Source of the DNA: Chryseobacterium sp. ISL-6
GTDB taxonomy: Bacteria; Bacteroidota; Bacteroidia; Flavobacteriales; Weeksellaceae
Direction: 5' to 3'
Assembly (NCBI RefSeq): GCF_018613715.1
Contig: NZ_JAGGPT010000006.1
Location: 682,001 to 746,000 of the forward strand
Length of the DNA stretch: 64,000 nt
The position numbers and the translations under genes are program-made. Below are positions 9,164-18,390 of the stretch, in pieces. The notes beneath the pieces are model-generated. The model saw only the letters and a program-made list of their open reading frames with translations. It searched no databases and was not told the DNA's origin. The number at the start of each line of letters is the position of its first letter. The first letter of the stretch is position 1.

Positions 9164-9224
9164 GTAATATTTTTTTCAAAATTGGTATTTAATAACGGAT
9201 AAACTTTTGACCTATATCAAAAAG

Positions 9225-9827
9225 TTATTTTTGAGCCCTTATTCTGCTTAATGTTTCCTGGGTTATTCCTAAATAAGAAGCGGTCATTCCTAAGGGAATC
9301 CTGTGATAGATGCCTTTGTAAGTCTGAATGAAATGATCGTATTTTTCTTTTGCCGATGCAAACCGGAGTGAGGCTATACGCTCCATCAGGTGACCGACAA
9401 CTGTTCCCATAGAAAGCCTTGCATAGCGTTCCATTTCAGGGAAATGATCAAACAGGTAAACAAGATCATTTACGTGTAGGCAGAAAGTTTGGGTATCTTC
9501 AATAGCATCGATATAATAAATATCCTTTTCTCTTTTATATAAGCTCTTTGGAGAATTACACCATTCGCCTTCGGAAGGAAAATACTCACTGATTTCTTTT
9601 CCGTCTTTTAGAAAATAAGTTCTTAAGAGCCCTTTTTGAATAAAATAAGATTGAGTACATACTTTATCTGCATCATGTACAAGATCTCCTTTTTTAAAAG
9701 TAATAAAATGTATGCTTTTAGACAAAGCAGATCTCAGCTCATCGCTGACCTTAATATAGTTTTCAAAATGAAGAAATAATAGATCCTTTTGTTCGGAATT
9801 TTTATCTTCTGTATCAACATGTCCCAT
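9225..9827 (-). CDS. Crp/Fnr-family transcriptional regulator
   Basis: A 200-residue protein with an N-terminal cyclic-nucleotide-binding fold (FKKGDLVHDAD, FIQKGLLRTYFLKDGKEISEYF at residues about 45-85) and a C-terminal winged helix whose recognition region is TASYLGITQETLSRIR. The cAMP phosphate-binding motif is not conserved, as is usual in this Bacteroidota group, so the ligand is unknown or absent. The gene ends 61 bp before the hydrolase gene and may be cotranscribed with it on the minus strand. Confidence 0.8.
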   Translation of the reverse strand: MGHVDTEDKNSEQKDLLFLHFENYIKVSDELRSALSKSIHFITFKKGDLVHDADKVCTQSYFIQKGLLRTYFLKDGKEISEYFPSEGEWCNSPKSLYKREKDIYYIDAIEDTQTFCLHVNDLVYLFDHFPEMERYARLSMGTVVGHLMERIASLRFASAKEKYDHFIQTYKGIYHRIPLGMTASYLGITQETLSRIRAQK

Positions 9828-10005
9828 AATTTATCAGGTTATTTGATTTTATTTGAAAAATAATTTAATAGATAAATATAAAATTTATTAAATGAAATTA
9901 ACAGAAAGTTTTGAGAAGGTCTGATTTTAAATTTTCTGATTGATAATTGGTTGAATTTGTGTTGTTTATAGCTAATTTAGTAAATTTATCAGAAATACTA
10001 ATCGC

Positions 10006-11214
10006 ATGATCGATTTCACTACCTACAGACAATGGTTATTATATAGGACTTTATTAGTCAAATTTATCCTCATAGGGCTTTTCATTAATTTGTCATCATA
10101 TGCAGGGGCTCAGAATGATGAGCTTCCTAAAAGAAATCAAAAGAAGGTAGTGATAACTTCAAAGATCTTAAATGAGCAAAGGACGTTGTGGATCTACACA
10201 CCATCCAACTACGAAGGATCTAATGAAAAATATCCTGTCTTATATTTATTAGACCCTGATCAGAACTTTGCTTATGTGACGGAACTTGAAAGATTTTTAT
10301 CTGACAGATATCGAATTCCTCAGTTAATTGTAGTAGGAGTTGTGAATAACGACCGCATAAAGGACTTCACGCCCATACATTCTCTGATCTTTAACGGTAA
10401 GATAGACAATAGCCTGGCAAGTAGTGGTGGTGGAAAAGATTTTTTAAGGTATGTAAAAGATGAACTTATTCCCTATGTTAATAAAAATTATAGAACTGAA
10501 CCTTATCGCATTTTATCGGGGCATTCTCTGGGCGGGTTATTCGCAGTATACTGCAAAGAAGAAGAACCTGATCTTTTTCAGTCGGAGATTGTAATTAGTC
10601 CTGCTATTTATGGCGGTAACATGGAAATTCTTGGAAGATTTTCCGGTTTCCTTAAGGAGCACCCAAAGCTTTCCGGATATATGCCGGTTTCATTAGGTGA
10701 GGAACCTGGAGGTAAGATGGCCGCTGACTCGCTCGTGGGCCAGTTGAAAAGGTTGGCACCAAAATCATTTAAATGGCAATACAATTCCTATAAGGAAGAG
10801 GATCACTTTTCTGTAGGATATAAAAGTATGTATGATGGATTACGATTTATCTATAAAGATTGGTTTATCAATCCACAAGATACCACCTCGGTCAGATCTT
10901 ATCGGGATATACAGATGCATTTTCAAAAATTGACCAAAGAATTTGGATATAGCGTACAGCCTGGTGAGGATTTTATGAATGAGAGTGGCTATCAAAGATT
11001 AAAAGGCGGACATATTGATCAGGCAATTGAAATATTTGCTCAAAATGTTAAAGACCATCCGAATTCTTCAAATGCTCATGATAGTTTAGGAGAAGCTTAC
11101 TTTTTAAAAGGGGATAATAAAAGGGCTCTTGATCATTATAAGAGGTCTGTTTTGCTCAATCCCAAAAATGAAAATGGAAAAGAAATGATTATAAAAATTA
11201 AAGAGAAATATTGA
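10006..11214 (+). CDS. Secreted esterase (IroE/esterase D-like) with C-terminal TPR repeats
   Basis: A 402-residue protein. A signal-like segment spans residues about 12-35 (LIGLFINLSSYAGAQ). The esterase domain (about 45-285) contains YPVLYLLDPD, a nucleophile elbow SGHSLGG and a late EEDHFSV with the catalytic histidine, as in putative esterases of the D/IroE family that cleave siderophore or aryl esters. The C-terminal 100 residues carry tetratricopeptide repeats, with AHDSLGEAYFLKGDNKRAL matching the TPR consensus. The Ser-His pair is intact. Substrate is not inferable from sequence alone. The gene stands alone and is followed by a hairpin terminator. Confidence 0.75.
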   Translation: MIDFTTYRQWLLYRTLLVKFILIGLFINLSSYAGAQNDELPKRNQKKVVITSKILNEQRTLWIYTPSNYEGSNEKYPVLYLLDPDQNFAYVTELERFLSDRYRIPQLIVVGVVNNDRIKDFTPIHSLIFNGKIDNSLASSGGGKDFLRYVKDELIPYVNKNYRTEPYRILSGHSLGGLFAVYCKEEEPDLFQSEIVISPAIYGGNMEILGRFSGFLKEHPKLSGYMPVSLGEEPGGKMAADSLVGQLKRLAPKSFKWQYNSYKEEDHFSVGYKSMYDGLRFIYKDWFINPQDTTSVRSYRDIQMHFQKLTKEFGYSVQPGEDFMNESGYQRLKGGHIDQAIEIFAQNVKDHPNSSNAHDSLGEAYFLKGDNKRALDHYKRSVLLNPKNENGKEMIIKIKEKY

Positions 11215-11345
11215 ATTGATGATACCACTGTTTCCCATTTTAGTGCTCGCCATTCCCAGAAAAGTATATTTATAAAATTTTGGTTCCATTTTGAGCGGAC
11301 TCACTATAATGGATTAACATTTACCAGGTTGGTTGATAAAAAACA

Positions 11346-11374
11346 AAAAGCTGCAAACACTGTTTGCAGCTTTT
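11346..11374 (+). terminator. Hairpin terminator between the esterase gene and tRNA-Glu
   Basis: A 14-bp inverted repeat, AAAAGCTGCAAACA / TGTTTGCAGCTTTT, separated by one base is flanked by A-rich and T-rich tracts on both sides. It can end transcription of the esterase gene (plus strand) and of the tRNA (minus strand). Confidence 0.75.
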
Positions 11375-11399
11375 ATAAGCTCTGATTATTAAGCTTCCG

Positions 11400-11471
11400 T
11401 AGCCCGTAGGGGAGTCGAACCCCTCTTACCAGAATGAAAATCTGAGGTCCTAACCGATAGACGAACGGGCC
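11400..11471 (-). tRNA. tRNA-Glu (TTC anticodon)
   Basis: Reading the minus strand, the acceptor arm GGCCCGT pairs with ACGGGCT, the D stem is GTCT/GGAC, the anticodon arm is TCAGA-TTTTCAT-TCTGG with TTC at the centre, and the T arm is GGGGTTCGACTCCCC. Anticodon TTC reads glutamate codons. CCA is not encoded. The 3' end of this gene is repeated in the nearby 11539-11553 fragment, which makes it a likely integration target. Confidence 0.95.
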
Positions 11472-11474
11472 ATC

Positions 11475-12330
11475 TACGATTACACTAATTTGACTTAGTG
11501 TGTTAGGTTTTTGTTTTTATAAGTTTACAACTCTTATTGTAGCCCGTAGGGGAATAAATCCGCTATAGACAAATACCTTATTATTAGTTACTTATGGATT
11601 CAATTTATTTGTAGCTCATCGAATTACTCACTAAATCCTAATGTACTTCTTTTCTGCAATTGCTGGTGCAAATATAGAAGAAATCCACGATTCCCGCAAT
11701 AAATTTCTGAGTAATTTAAGCAATTATTTTTGCTGATTTGATTATCAAATAGTTATATGCAGGGTCGGCGTAGTCAACAAGTTAAATTAAGTTAAAAGAG
11801 TAGAATTTCGGAACTTAATGATATTTGACTCGCCCCTAAATTTACTTATCTTGCTCTTCTGTTAAATTATAAGCTTAAAATTTGCAAGTGCGAACAAATT
11901 ACTACAAATTCTTAGGCGAAAACAAGATTCCGCACTTAAAGTCATTGATTATATGGTATCAGAATTACCGAATTCTTTAAAATGAAAAGCAGATTTCTAT
12001 TCATATGGATAACGATTTTCTTTGCTTTCCGGACAAGGGAAATAAAGAAGTAAAGCATAAGGACATTATAATTTATCTCTTATATTAATTGTGTTTTTTA
12101 ATAGACTGTCAAGAAGTGGGTTATATAGGTTATGAATACACTTCTATATAATTTTTCATCATTTGTGTTTTATTAAAAAAAGCATTTTTAATTTTTTTAT
12201 TGCTGCAAAGTAACAACATTACAGCATGAAATGATTTACAAATCGTATCGATAGTCATCGATAAAAGCATAGATATTTATCGATATGGGTATTTAAACAA
12301 TAAAGAAGTGAGATATAGACTTTAGAAATT
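11475..12330. other. Non-coding junction region with a tRNA scar
   Basis: About 850 bp without a convincing gene. It contains the partial tRNA copy at 11539-11553. Around 11900-12060 short coding-like fragments appear in several frames and look like remains of a lost gene, but I could not name it. Several ATCGAT-containing repeats lie at 12243-12290, just beyond the end of the response regulator gene. The region fits a decayed element boundary. Confidence 0.4.
11539..11553. repeat. 15-bp direct repeat of the tRNA-Glu 3' end (candidate att scar)
   Basis: GTAGCCCGTAGGGGA at 11539-11553 is identical to 11399-11413, the acceptor/T-arm end of the tRNA-Glu gene. After the repeat the sequences diverge. 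Integrases that target tRNA genes leave such partial 3' copies at the ends of the inserted element, so this may be an old attachment site. Confidence 0.55.
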
Positions 12331-12987
12331 CTATATTTTATGATGTGTGTTGATAAGGTCAATCAGCTCAACAAGATTTTCTATTTTTAGTTTATTAAAT
12401 ATATTTTTTTTAATCGTGCTTACTGTATTTTGCTTAATACCCAGGTGATTTGCAATTTCCAGGTTACCAAGCCCTTCGGTATACATTTCTGCAATTTCTA
12501 ATTCTCTTTTAGTCAAGCTAGTTAGAGGATTAATTAAATTTGGATTGTAAACAAACTGTACTAATAAGTTTCGGGAAAGATCAGAAAAATACTCCCCTTT
12601 CTGTATAAAGTGTAAAAGAGCTTCTCTTACTTCTTCCTCTTCACTTAATTTACTAAGATACCCATCAGCGCCTGCTTTGATAAACTTGAGCACATGTAAA
12701 TCTTCTTCAAGTCCTGTGAAGATTAGAATTTTAATATTGGGATTTGCCTTTTTTATTTCAGATAAGACATGTAAGCTATTTCCATCAGGAAAATGAGCAT
12801 CAATGATAGCAATATCAACCTCCTTTGATTCCACAATTTCCAAGATCTTTCGTACCGATGAGGTATGATAAATTATTGCATTTGGAACAATCTCGTCGAT
12901 AATGATTTCAATTCCCTGCCTTACAATACTATGGTCATCTGCTAAAAGAAATCTAATCTCTTTATTCTCATTTGGTAATTCAATCAT
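12331..12987 (-). CDS. NarL/LuxR-family response regulator
   Basis: A 218-residue protein. The receiver domain (about 10-130) has the acidic pair in LLADDHS, the phospho-acceptor aspartate in AIIDAHFPDG and the conserved lysine in YLSKLSEE. The C-terminal LuxR-type helix-turn-helix (about 150-215) reads LTKRELEIAEMYTEGLGNLEIANHLGIK in pieces typical for NarL. Its start overlaps the last 8 bp of the histidine kinase gene, so the two form one operon and a cognate pair. Target genes are unknown. Confidence 0.88.
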   Translation of the reverse strand: MIELPNENKEIRFLLADDHSIVRQGIEIIIDEIVPNAIIYHTSSVRKILEIVESKEVDIAIIDAHFPDGNSLHVLSEIKKANPNIKILIFTGLEEDLHVLKFIKAGADGYLSKLSEEEEVREALLHFIQKGEYFSDLSRNLLVQFVYNPNLINPLTSLTKRELEIAEMYTEGLGNLEIANHLGIKQNTVSTIKKNIFNKLKIENLVELIDLINTHHKI

Positions 12988-14695
12988 TATTAATATTTAA
13001 ATTTAGCCTGAATTTTATTTTTGTTCCTTCATTTAACTTACTTGTGACAGATATATCGCCATCAAATAAATCTACAATTTCCTTGCATAAGCTTAATCCT
13101 AAACCTGCTCCAAGATTATCAACTTCATCAGATACCATCCCTTGATAGTAAGGTTCAAAAATTTTTGCCACGTCAGATTCTGATATTCCTATTCCTGTAT
13201 CGCTTACTATGGTTATGAGAGAAATTTGGTTTTCACCTATTGGTTCTGTTGCCATTGTAAGACCAATCTGTCCGTTTTCTGTAAACTTGTTGGCATTTCC
13301 CAGAATATTCATAAATATCTGATTAATTCTTATGTTATCTGAATATACCACCAAATTCTCAGGTATACTATCCGTTACGACAAATTTATTATTTCTTGTT
13401 TCTACATACGGAGTAATTATCTTTACTATAGAATTGATTTCCTCTTTAAGATTAAAGACTGACTTTATGAGTTTTTTGTCAGTTTCTTGGTTTTTTGTGT
13501 ACTCTAAAATTTGATTAGATTGTATAAGTAAAGTACTATTGGTAAACTTTATAGATTTAAGGTAATCTTTAATCATCTCATTTTCTGTCGTTCGGTGGAT
13601 CTTATCAATAAAAATATTGATAATCTTCAAAGGAGATCTTAGATCATGACTCAACATTCCCAATATCCTGTTTTTGAAGGTAAGATTCTTTTTAATTTTC
13701 TCATTCGCTGCATTAAGTTTCCGTTCGTATATAAAAGCAACCCTTGTGAAATACATGATCAAAATCGATACAATAAACATTAAAATCATGAGGCCAAATA
13801 CCAAGTATTTTCTAATTTTATTATTGTCTGAGCTTTGTTTGTTATATTCTTTTTCTAATTCTGATTTAAAATCTTTAATTGCATTTTCGTAGACATCGAT
13901 AAGATCGTTACTGTAAATCAATAATTTACTAAAATTAGTATAAAACTGCATATTTTCCTGCTGTTTTTGAGCGGCATATAACTGGACTTTTTTTACTTCG
14001 GCTGCATAATGCTTATCCATCGACTTCATTGCATTATTCATTTCAGATTTTACTTTAGAAAGAGCTACCCTCTTATTATTGGTTAAGGTAACTACTGTAC
14101 TTTCTTTTTGAACATTAACATTACCTGTTACCGCATCTTTTATACGCCCTATAAAACCTTTCTTTTTTATTGTATCCGTATAGGTATGGGTTTGTATATT
14201 TAAATTATCAAAGTTATTCTTATACTTTTCCGGCTCATATTCTTTATTCTTGATTTTGGCAGATGTGTTCAGAGAAGATTGATATACAGAATCCAATAAT
14301 GTTTTCAGTTTTGTCACCTTCAGAGTATCTTTCTTTTGCTGCGCTAAACTATTTTTCAATTTTTGGCTTGTCTTTTCATATTTACTTATTTTATCAAAGT
14401 TATTTTCAAGTTTTCTAAGCGATTGAAAGTATAATTGCAGATCCCCTGGATTCTGGCTCATTATATATTTTTGAAAATGGCTCTGTGCATCTATGAAATC
14501 ATTTCTTGAATTATTAGTTAGTTCTCCCAAAATTCTGCTTTCCTGTAATTGATTTTCAACAAATTTTAGTTTCTTCTCATTAACAAATTCGTTATAAAAA
14601 AAGATTGCTATAATTACCTGTATTAATAAAATACATATGATCAATGAGTAATGAACAACTTTTCTCAACTTAAAATTTAAAAATTTATATACCAT
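12980..14695 (-). CDS. Membrane sensor histidine kinase
   Basis: A 571-residue kinase. A first membrane segment lies at about 13-33 and a second at about 297-317, enclosing about 260 residues of periplasmic, strongly helical, lysine/glutamate/asparagine-rich sequence predicted to be coiled coil. The catalytic part has the H-box MLSHDLRSPLKII, N-box FMNILGNANKFTENG, G1 SDTGIGIS and G2 GAGLGLSLCKEIV, so it should be active. No PAS or receiver domain is present. It partners with the downstream NarL-type regulator. The extracellular signal is unknown; the sensor part is not a family I recognise. Confidence 0.85.
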   Translation of the reverse strand: MVYKFLNFKLRKVVHYSLIICILLIQVIIAIFFYNEFVNEKKLKFVENQLQESRILGELTNNSRNDFIDAQSHFQKYIMSQNPGDLQLYFQSLRKLENNFDKISKYEKTSQKLKNSLAQQKKDTLKVTKLKTLLDSVYQSSLNTSAKIKNKEYEPEKYKNNFDNLNIQTHTYTDTIKKKGFIGRIKDAVTGNVNVQKESTVVTLTNNKRVALSKVKSEMNNAMKSMDKHYAAEVKKVQLYAAQKQQENMQFYTNFSKLLIYSNDLIDVYENAIKDFKSELEKEYNKQSSDNNKIRKYLVFGLMILMFIVSILIMYFTRVAFIYERKLNAANEKIKKNLTFKNRILGMLSHDLRSPLKIINIFIDKIHRTTENEMIKDYLKSIKFTNSTLLIQSNQILEYTKNQETDKKLIKSVFNLKEEINSIVKIITPYVETRNNKFVVTDSIPENLVVYSDNIRINQIFMNILGNANKFTENGQIGLTMATEPIGENQISLITIVSDTGIGISESDVAKIFEPYYQGMVSDEVDNLGAGLGLSLCKEIVDLFDGDISVTSKLNEGTKIKFRLNLNINND

Positions 14696-14928
14696 ATCAA
14701 TTATCAGCTAAATTAATTTCGCCGTTACTTAAGTCTGTTTGTTATTAATTTTAAATAAAATAATATAATTATCAAAAATTCAATAATTGATGAATGTCAT
14801 TTAATAAGTAAAGTTAAAGTATTTTTATCTTGTTATAATACAGAATAAAATTGTGCAGATTTACAAGTGTTTGATATAAACTTTCCTTTACAAGGTTAAT
14901 TTGATTATTAAAAAATGACTTTCTTGTA

Positions 14929-15523
14929 TTAATTAATTCCCCCACCTAGTGCTCTGTAAAGTTCAACTTCAGCATTTAGCTATTCCAATGTTACATTATT
15001 AGGTTCCAATTCATTTTGTAGTTTATTGTTTTGCGCCGTAATAACTTCGAGATAGGTTGCCATTCCATTTTGTACAATTTTAGAGCATCGTTTACACCCT
15101 TCTCTAAAATGATGGTATGCTCAGATAGAAGAGATAATCTTTCGTCTGCACCTTTAGACTTTGCCATCGCATCAGAAACTTCGGAAACGGCTGTCAAAAG
15201 GGACTGTTTAAAATTAATCGCTGTTTTCTCCTGTTCAATCATTGCAGTTTCGTAAGTGGTTTTTAAGCTGTTTTTTCTATAAAAGTGGCATTGCGAGATT
15301 GGCAGCCAACGTTTTTGTTATAGAACCCGGTAGATCAAACAAGATACTTATTTTGTTAGAATTGACCCCAATTTGGGGGACTAAGGCTAAAGCTAGGATA
15401 CATCGCAGTTTTTGCCAAACCTGTTTTAGCATTTAAACTGATTACAGAATATACTGCTGCTTTTAAATCTGGACGACGGCTCAACAACGTTGCAGGAAGC
15501 CCTGTTGACAAAGTGTTTTCTGG
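14929..15523 (-). pseudogene. Decayed NodT-type outer membrane efflux lipoprotein gene (C-terminal part)
   Basis: Translation across three frames recovers the second half of an RND efflux outer membrane factor (NodT/OprM family): TPENTLSTGLPATLLSRRPD at the upstream end, then AMYPSFSLSP, LPGSITKTLAANL, a TAVSEVSDAM segment (open part 14991-15242) and the end NAEVELYRALGGGIN with stop at 14929-14931. At least two frameshifts and one stop break the frame. The N-terminal half is missing; the sequence stops at the IS481-like element. Intact relatives are about 460-480 residues and pair with RND pumps, none of which is seen here. Confidence 0.8.
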
Positions 15524-16537
15524 TGTCGTACTTCATCGCTTTGTCGACTTTAAAGATAATTATTTTAGTTTAGCTTTTACTATTTCATAAGGCGTTTTTC
15601 CTTTAAAAGATCCATGTGGCCTATTGAAATTATAAAAATTTTCCCATTGCTGTAATTTTTGATTCAAATCTCCGTTGTCGGTATAACTTAAAAGTTGATA
15701 AAATTCTTTTTTATCTGTTAAGTGCGAATGTTCAACTTTACCATTTAATTGAGGCGTTCCGACTTTTATAAATCGATGTTTTATACCTAAATCCTGTACA
15801 TGTAATGAAACTTAGATTGAAATTGATGTCCATTATCTGTTTGTATGGTGTTAATTCTGAAAGGAAATTTTTCGACAACACAGTTTATAAAATCAATGGA
15901 ACTTTCTTGCGTATGTTTCTCGTATATTTTTAAAGTCCTGATGCGTGTTGCATCATCGATTGCTGTATATTGATACCTTTTTATCTTTATTCCACCTTCA
16001 TTTGTGAAAATTAGAAACTTAACATCTACTTGAACATGGTGTCCAGGAACCTGTTTTTCGTATCTAATGCTATGCATAGCGCGCCGAGTTGTTTTTCTAT
16101 CTAATCGTTCTACTTTATTTCTTTTTAAAATTCTATAAACACTAGATTCTGAAATGATGATATCATGGTAGCGCTCTAAGTACCATTTTATTCTCCAAGT
16201 ACCTAATTTATGTTCTTTGCGAAGCTCTAATACTTTTTCAACAACTTCAGGCTTTATTTGATTTGGAAAGTTATACGCTATGGGCTTTTTTCTTAATAAA
16301 CCTTTTTCACCCTGTTTTTCATATTCTTTTTTCCACTTATAAAAGGTACTCTTTTTTATACCGAAAAATTCATACGCTTCTTTATTTTTACCTCGTTCTT
16401 TTGCATATTTTAATACTTGAACTTTTTTTAGATAATTTAAATAATTTGTTATTTCTTTTGTCTTTTGTCTTTTCCATATTCGTAATACTATATTAGTTTT
16501 CTACTAAATTAGTCTACGAAGGGGTGGCGTATTCACA
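15524..16537 (-). mobile_element. IS481-family insertion sequence, degenerate
   Basis: About 1.0 kb bounded by imperfect inverted ends: the minus strand begins TGTGAATACGCCACCCC at 16537 and the other end reads TGTCGTACTTCATCGC at 15524. The interior encodes one DDE transposase reading on the minus strand with a leucine/lysine-rich HTH start. The left end abuts the NodT pseudogene precisely at the PEN-TLSTGLP region, so the element (or a deletion next to it) removed the first half of that gene. No clear target duplication is visible. Confidence 0.65.
15560..16477 (-). pseudogene. IS481-family transposase, frameshifted
   Basis: Reading the minus strand gives an N-terminal HTH region (EAYEFFGIKKSTFYKWKKEY), a GTWRIKWYLERYH motif, then the catalytic core with the first aspartate in VQVDVKF, the second in IQTDNGHQF and the glutamate-bearing end NGKVEHSH, followed by FNRPHGSFKGKTPYE. 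A frameshift near 15805 separates the second aspartate from the glutamate part, and the only ATG (16477) is one base out of frame with the body. The gene is therefore inactive unless frameshifting restores it. Confidence 0.8.
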
Positions 16538-16691
16538 TCAGAAGGAATCGCCACTGACCAATTTTAAATTTTGTTTAATTTTTTAGGGAACCGGAAAACT
16601 GATTTTACGTTACGCACCAAAAAGAGGATCTGACCACCTTTGATAAATGAAAGAGCAAAAGACCATTTTTCCGAAGCATATGATTAAGCGA

Positions 16692-17750
16692 CTAAAATTT
16701 ATACACTAGGGCATTTATATTCATGCCTGCGCCAACTGATGCAAATAATACAATATCGTTTTCTTGGATATGGTGGGTTTGAAGCTCGTTATTTAAAATC
16801 ATTGAGAGAAGTGTCGGTATCGTAGCAACACTGCTGTTACCCAGCTTATTGATTGACATCGGCATAATATCTGTAGGAACCGGTAAGTCATATAATTTGT
16901 AAAAGCGTTTGACAATTTCCTGATCCATTTTTTCATTAGCCTGATGGATAATGATTTTACTAAGTTGGTTTATTTTATATCCGCTTTCGTCAAAGCATTT
17001 CTTCATCGCCTGTGGTACTTGTGAAAGAGCAAACTCATATATTTTCCGGCCGTTCATTTTAATAAATTTTGTATCCGACAAAGTTTCGGAATTGTATGAT
17101 GTTCCAAAATAAAGAAAGTCTTTCTCATTTAAAGTATGAGAAGCTGAAAGGTGAGATTTAACGCCTATATCATCTTTTGTAATTGTAATAACTACAGCAC
17201 CTGCGCCATCTGCATAAATCATGCTATCTCTATCATGGATGTCTACTACACGTGATAAGGTTTCTGCACCTATGACAAGACAGTTTTTCGCTATACCGGA
17301 TCTAATAAATGCATTGGCCTGTATGAATCCTTCGATCCAGCCCGGACAGCCAAATAATACATCGTAAGCTACACAGTAATTGTTTTTAATCCTGAGTTGA
17401 TGCTTAACCCGTGAAGCTAAACTGGGAACTGCATCAGACTGAATATTACCATATGGGACGTCACCAAAATTATGAGCAAATATTATATAATCTAAAGTTT
17501 CTGGGTCAATTTTCGAATTTTCAATTGCTAATCTAGCGGCTACCACACCAAGGTCTGATGTAACTAATGTTTTATGTGCATATCGTCTTTCTTCGATTCC
17601 TGTAATTTCAGTGAGCTTTCGAACAATTTCAACATTATCCTGATCAAGTTTAAGACCACTTTCATCAAAAAAATCATGGCTTTGAAAATATAAATTGTTA
17701 ATTACCTCTGATGGAATACAGCTTCCTACTCCAATAATTTTACTTGTCAT
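16692..17750 (-). CDS. Beta-ketoacyl-ACP synthase III (FabH-like)
   Basis: A 352-residue thiolase-fold condensing enzyme. The catalytic triad is visible: cysteine in VLFGCPGW (about 129), histidine in IIHQANEKM (about 268) and asparagine in NKLGNSSVATIP (about 304). It joins a starter acyl-CoA to malonyl-ACP. Length and motifs fit the FabH family, but the sequence is far from a housekeeping FabH and it stands without other fatty acid genes. It could serve a specialised lipid or dialkylresorcinol-like pathway (DarB relatives), which is only a possibility. It lies next to the decayed IS481 element. Confidence 0.8.
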   Translation of the reverse strand: MTSKIIGVGSCIPSEVINNLYFQSHDFFDESGLKLDQDNVEIVRKLTEITGIEERRYAHKTLVTSDLGVVAARLAIENSKIDPETLDYIIFAHNFGDVPYGNIQSDAVPSLASRVKHQLRIKNNYCVAYDVLFGCPGWIEGFIQANAFIRSGIAKNCLVIGAETLSRVVDIHDRDSMIYADGAGAVVITITKDDIGVKSHLSASHTLNEKDFLYFGTSYNSETLSDTKFIKMNGRKIYEFALSQVPQAMKKCFDESGYKINQLSKIIIHQANEKMDQEIVKRFYKLYDLPVPTDIMPMSINKLGNSSVATIPTLLSMILNNELQTHHIQENDIVLFASVGAGMNINALVYKF

Positions 17751-17935
17751 CTGATTCTAATTTAAATAGTTGGTTTTGATTTTCTATTCAAAAAAAATAC
17801 CAAGTCTATAAATAACTAGAGTATCAATTGTTCATTTGGCGATATTTCTGATAATACACTGAAGCAATGTGTTTTCCTCGGTGATAAGCCTGTATTGAGT
17901 TCTTTGGGATTATTGTGTTTCTGTAAAATGTTATT

Positions 17936-17979
17936 AAAAAATCGGTTAAGCCCATTTTTTAATACTTAACCGATTTTTT
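17936..17979 (-). terminator. Hairpin terminator after the 126-residue gene
   Basis: A 15-bp inverted repeat with arms AAAAAATCGGTTAAG and CTTAACCGATTTTTT around a 14-nt loop lies just beyond the stop of the minus-strand small gene. It separates that gene from the ketoacyl synthase gene. Confidence 0.8.
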
Positions 17980-18009
17980 GAGAATTTTTGTGAGCCACGC
18001 TAATGAATT

Positions 18010-18390
18010 TTAAAGGGTAAACTTTAAAGATACACTTGCTGACCCCTGCCATCCAGTACCAGGAGAATAAGATGCATTGCCATTAAATTCTAATGTAGTT
18101 GTTCTTGCTTTTTTTTGCTCAGCTGTAAACGTGGTTGGAACATCACCAAATTCAAAATAATTCCTGTTGAGGATAGTTGTTGCAGCCTGCCAGCCCAAAA
18201 TTAGCCTGTACCCCTCGTCCATTGCTTCATAGTAATCCTGCTGTTCTTGGGTAACTTGAAAGTTAGCTAGAACCCAGGATTTTAAATCCGTTGACATTTC
18301 AACAGCGACATCCTGTAGTTGGTCGTCCGACAGCTGAAATAATTCTGTTTGTTTTAGTTTTACACCATTTGGTGTTAATGGATAACTCAT
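18010..18390 (-). CDS. Small protein of unknown function
   Basis: A 126-residue protein without signal peptide or membrane segment. The N-terminal 75 residues look helical and acidic (LSDDQLQDVAVEMSTDLKSW, then a VTQEQQDYYEAM segment and GWQAATTIL). The last 30 residues are glycine/serine-rich with alternating strand pattern (NASYSPGTGWQGS then SVSLKFTL). It is not a family I can name. It has its own terminator and is probably a single gene. Codon use is not obviously foreign. The nearest gene, a ketoacyl synthase, is in a separate unit. Confidence 0.6.
   Translation of the reverse strand: MSYPLTPNGVKLKQTELFQLSDDQLQDVAVEMSTDLKSWVLANFQVTQEQQDYYEAMDEGYRLILGWQAATTILNRNYFEFGDVPTTFTAEQKKARTTTLEFNGNASYSPGTGWQGSASVSLKFTL

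Noticed and set aside
12243..12290. Cluster of ATCGAT repeats as a CRISPR or iteron array
   Set aside because: Units are irregular, few and very short; no spacer structure and no replication gene nearby.
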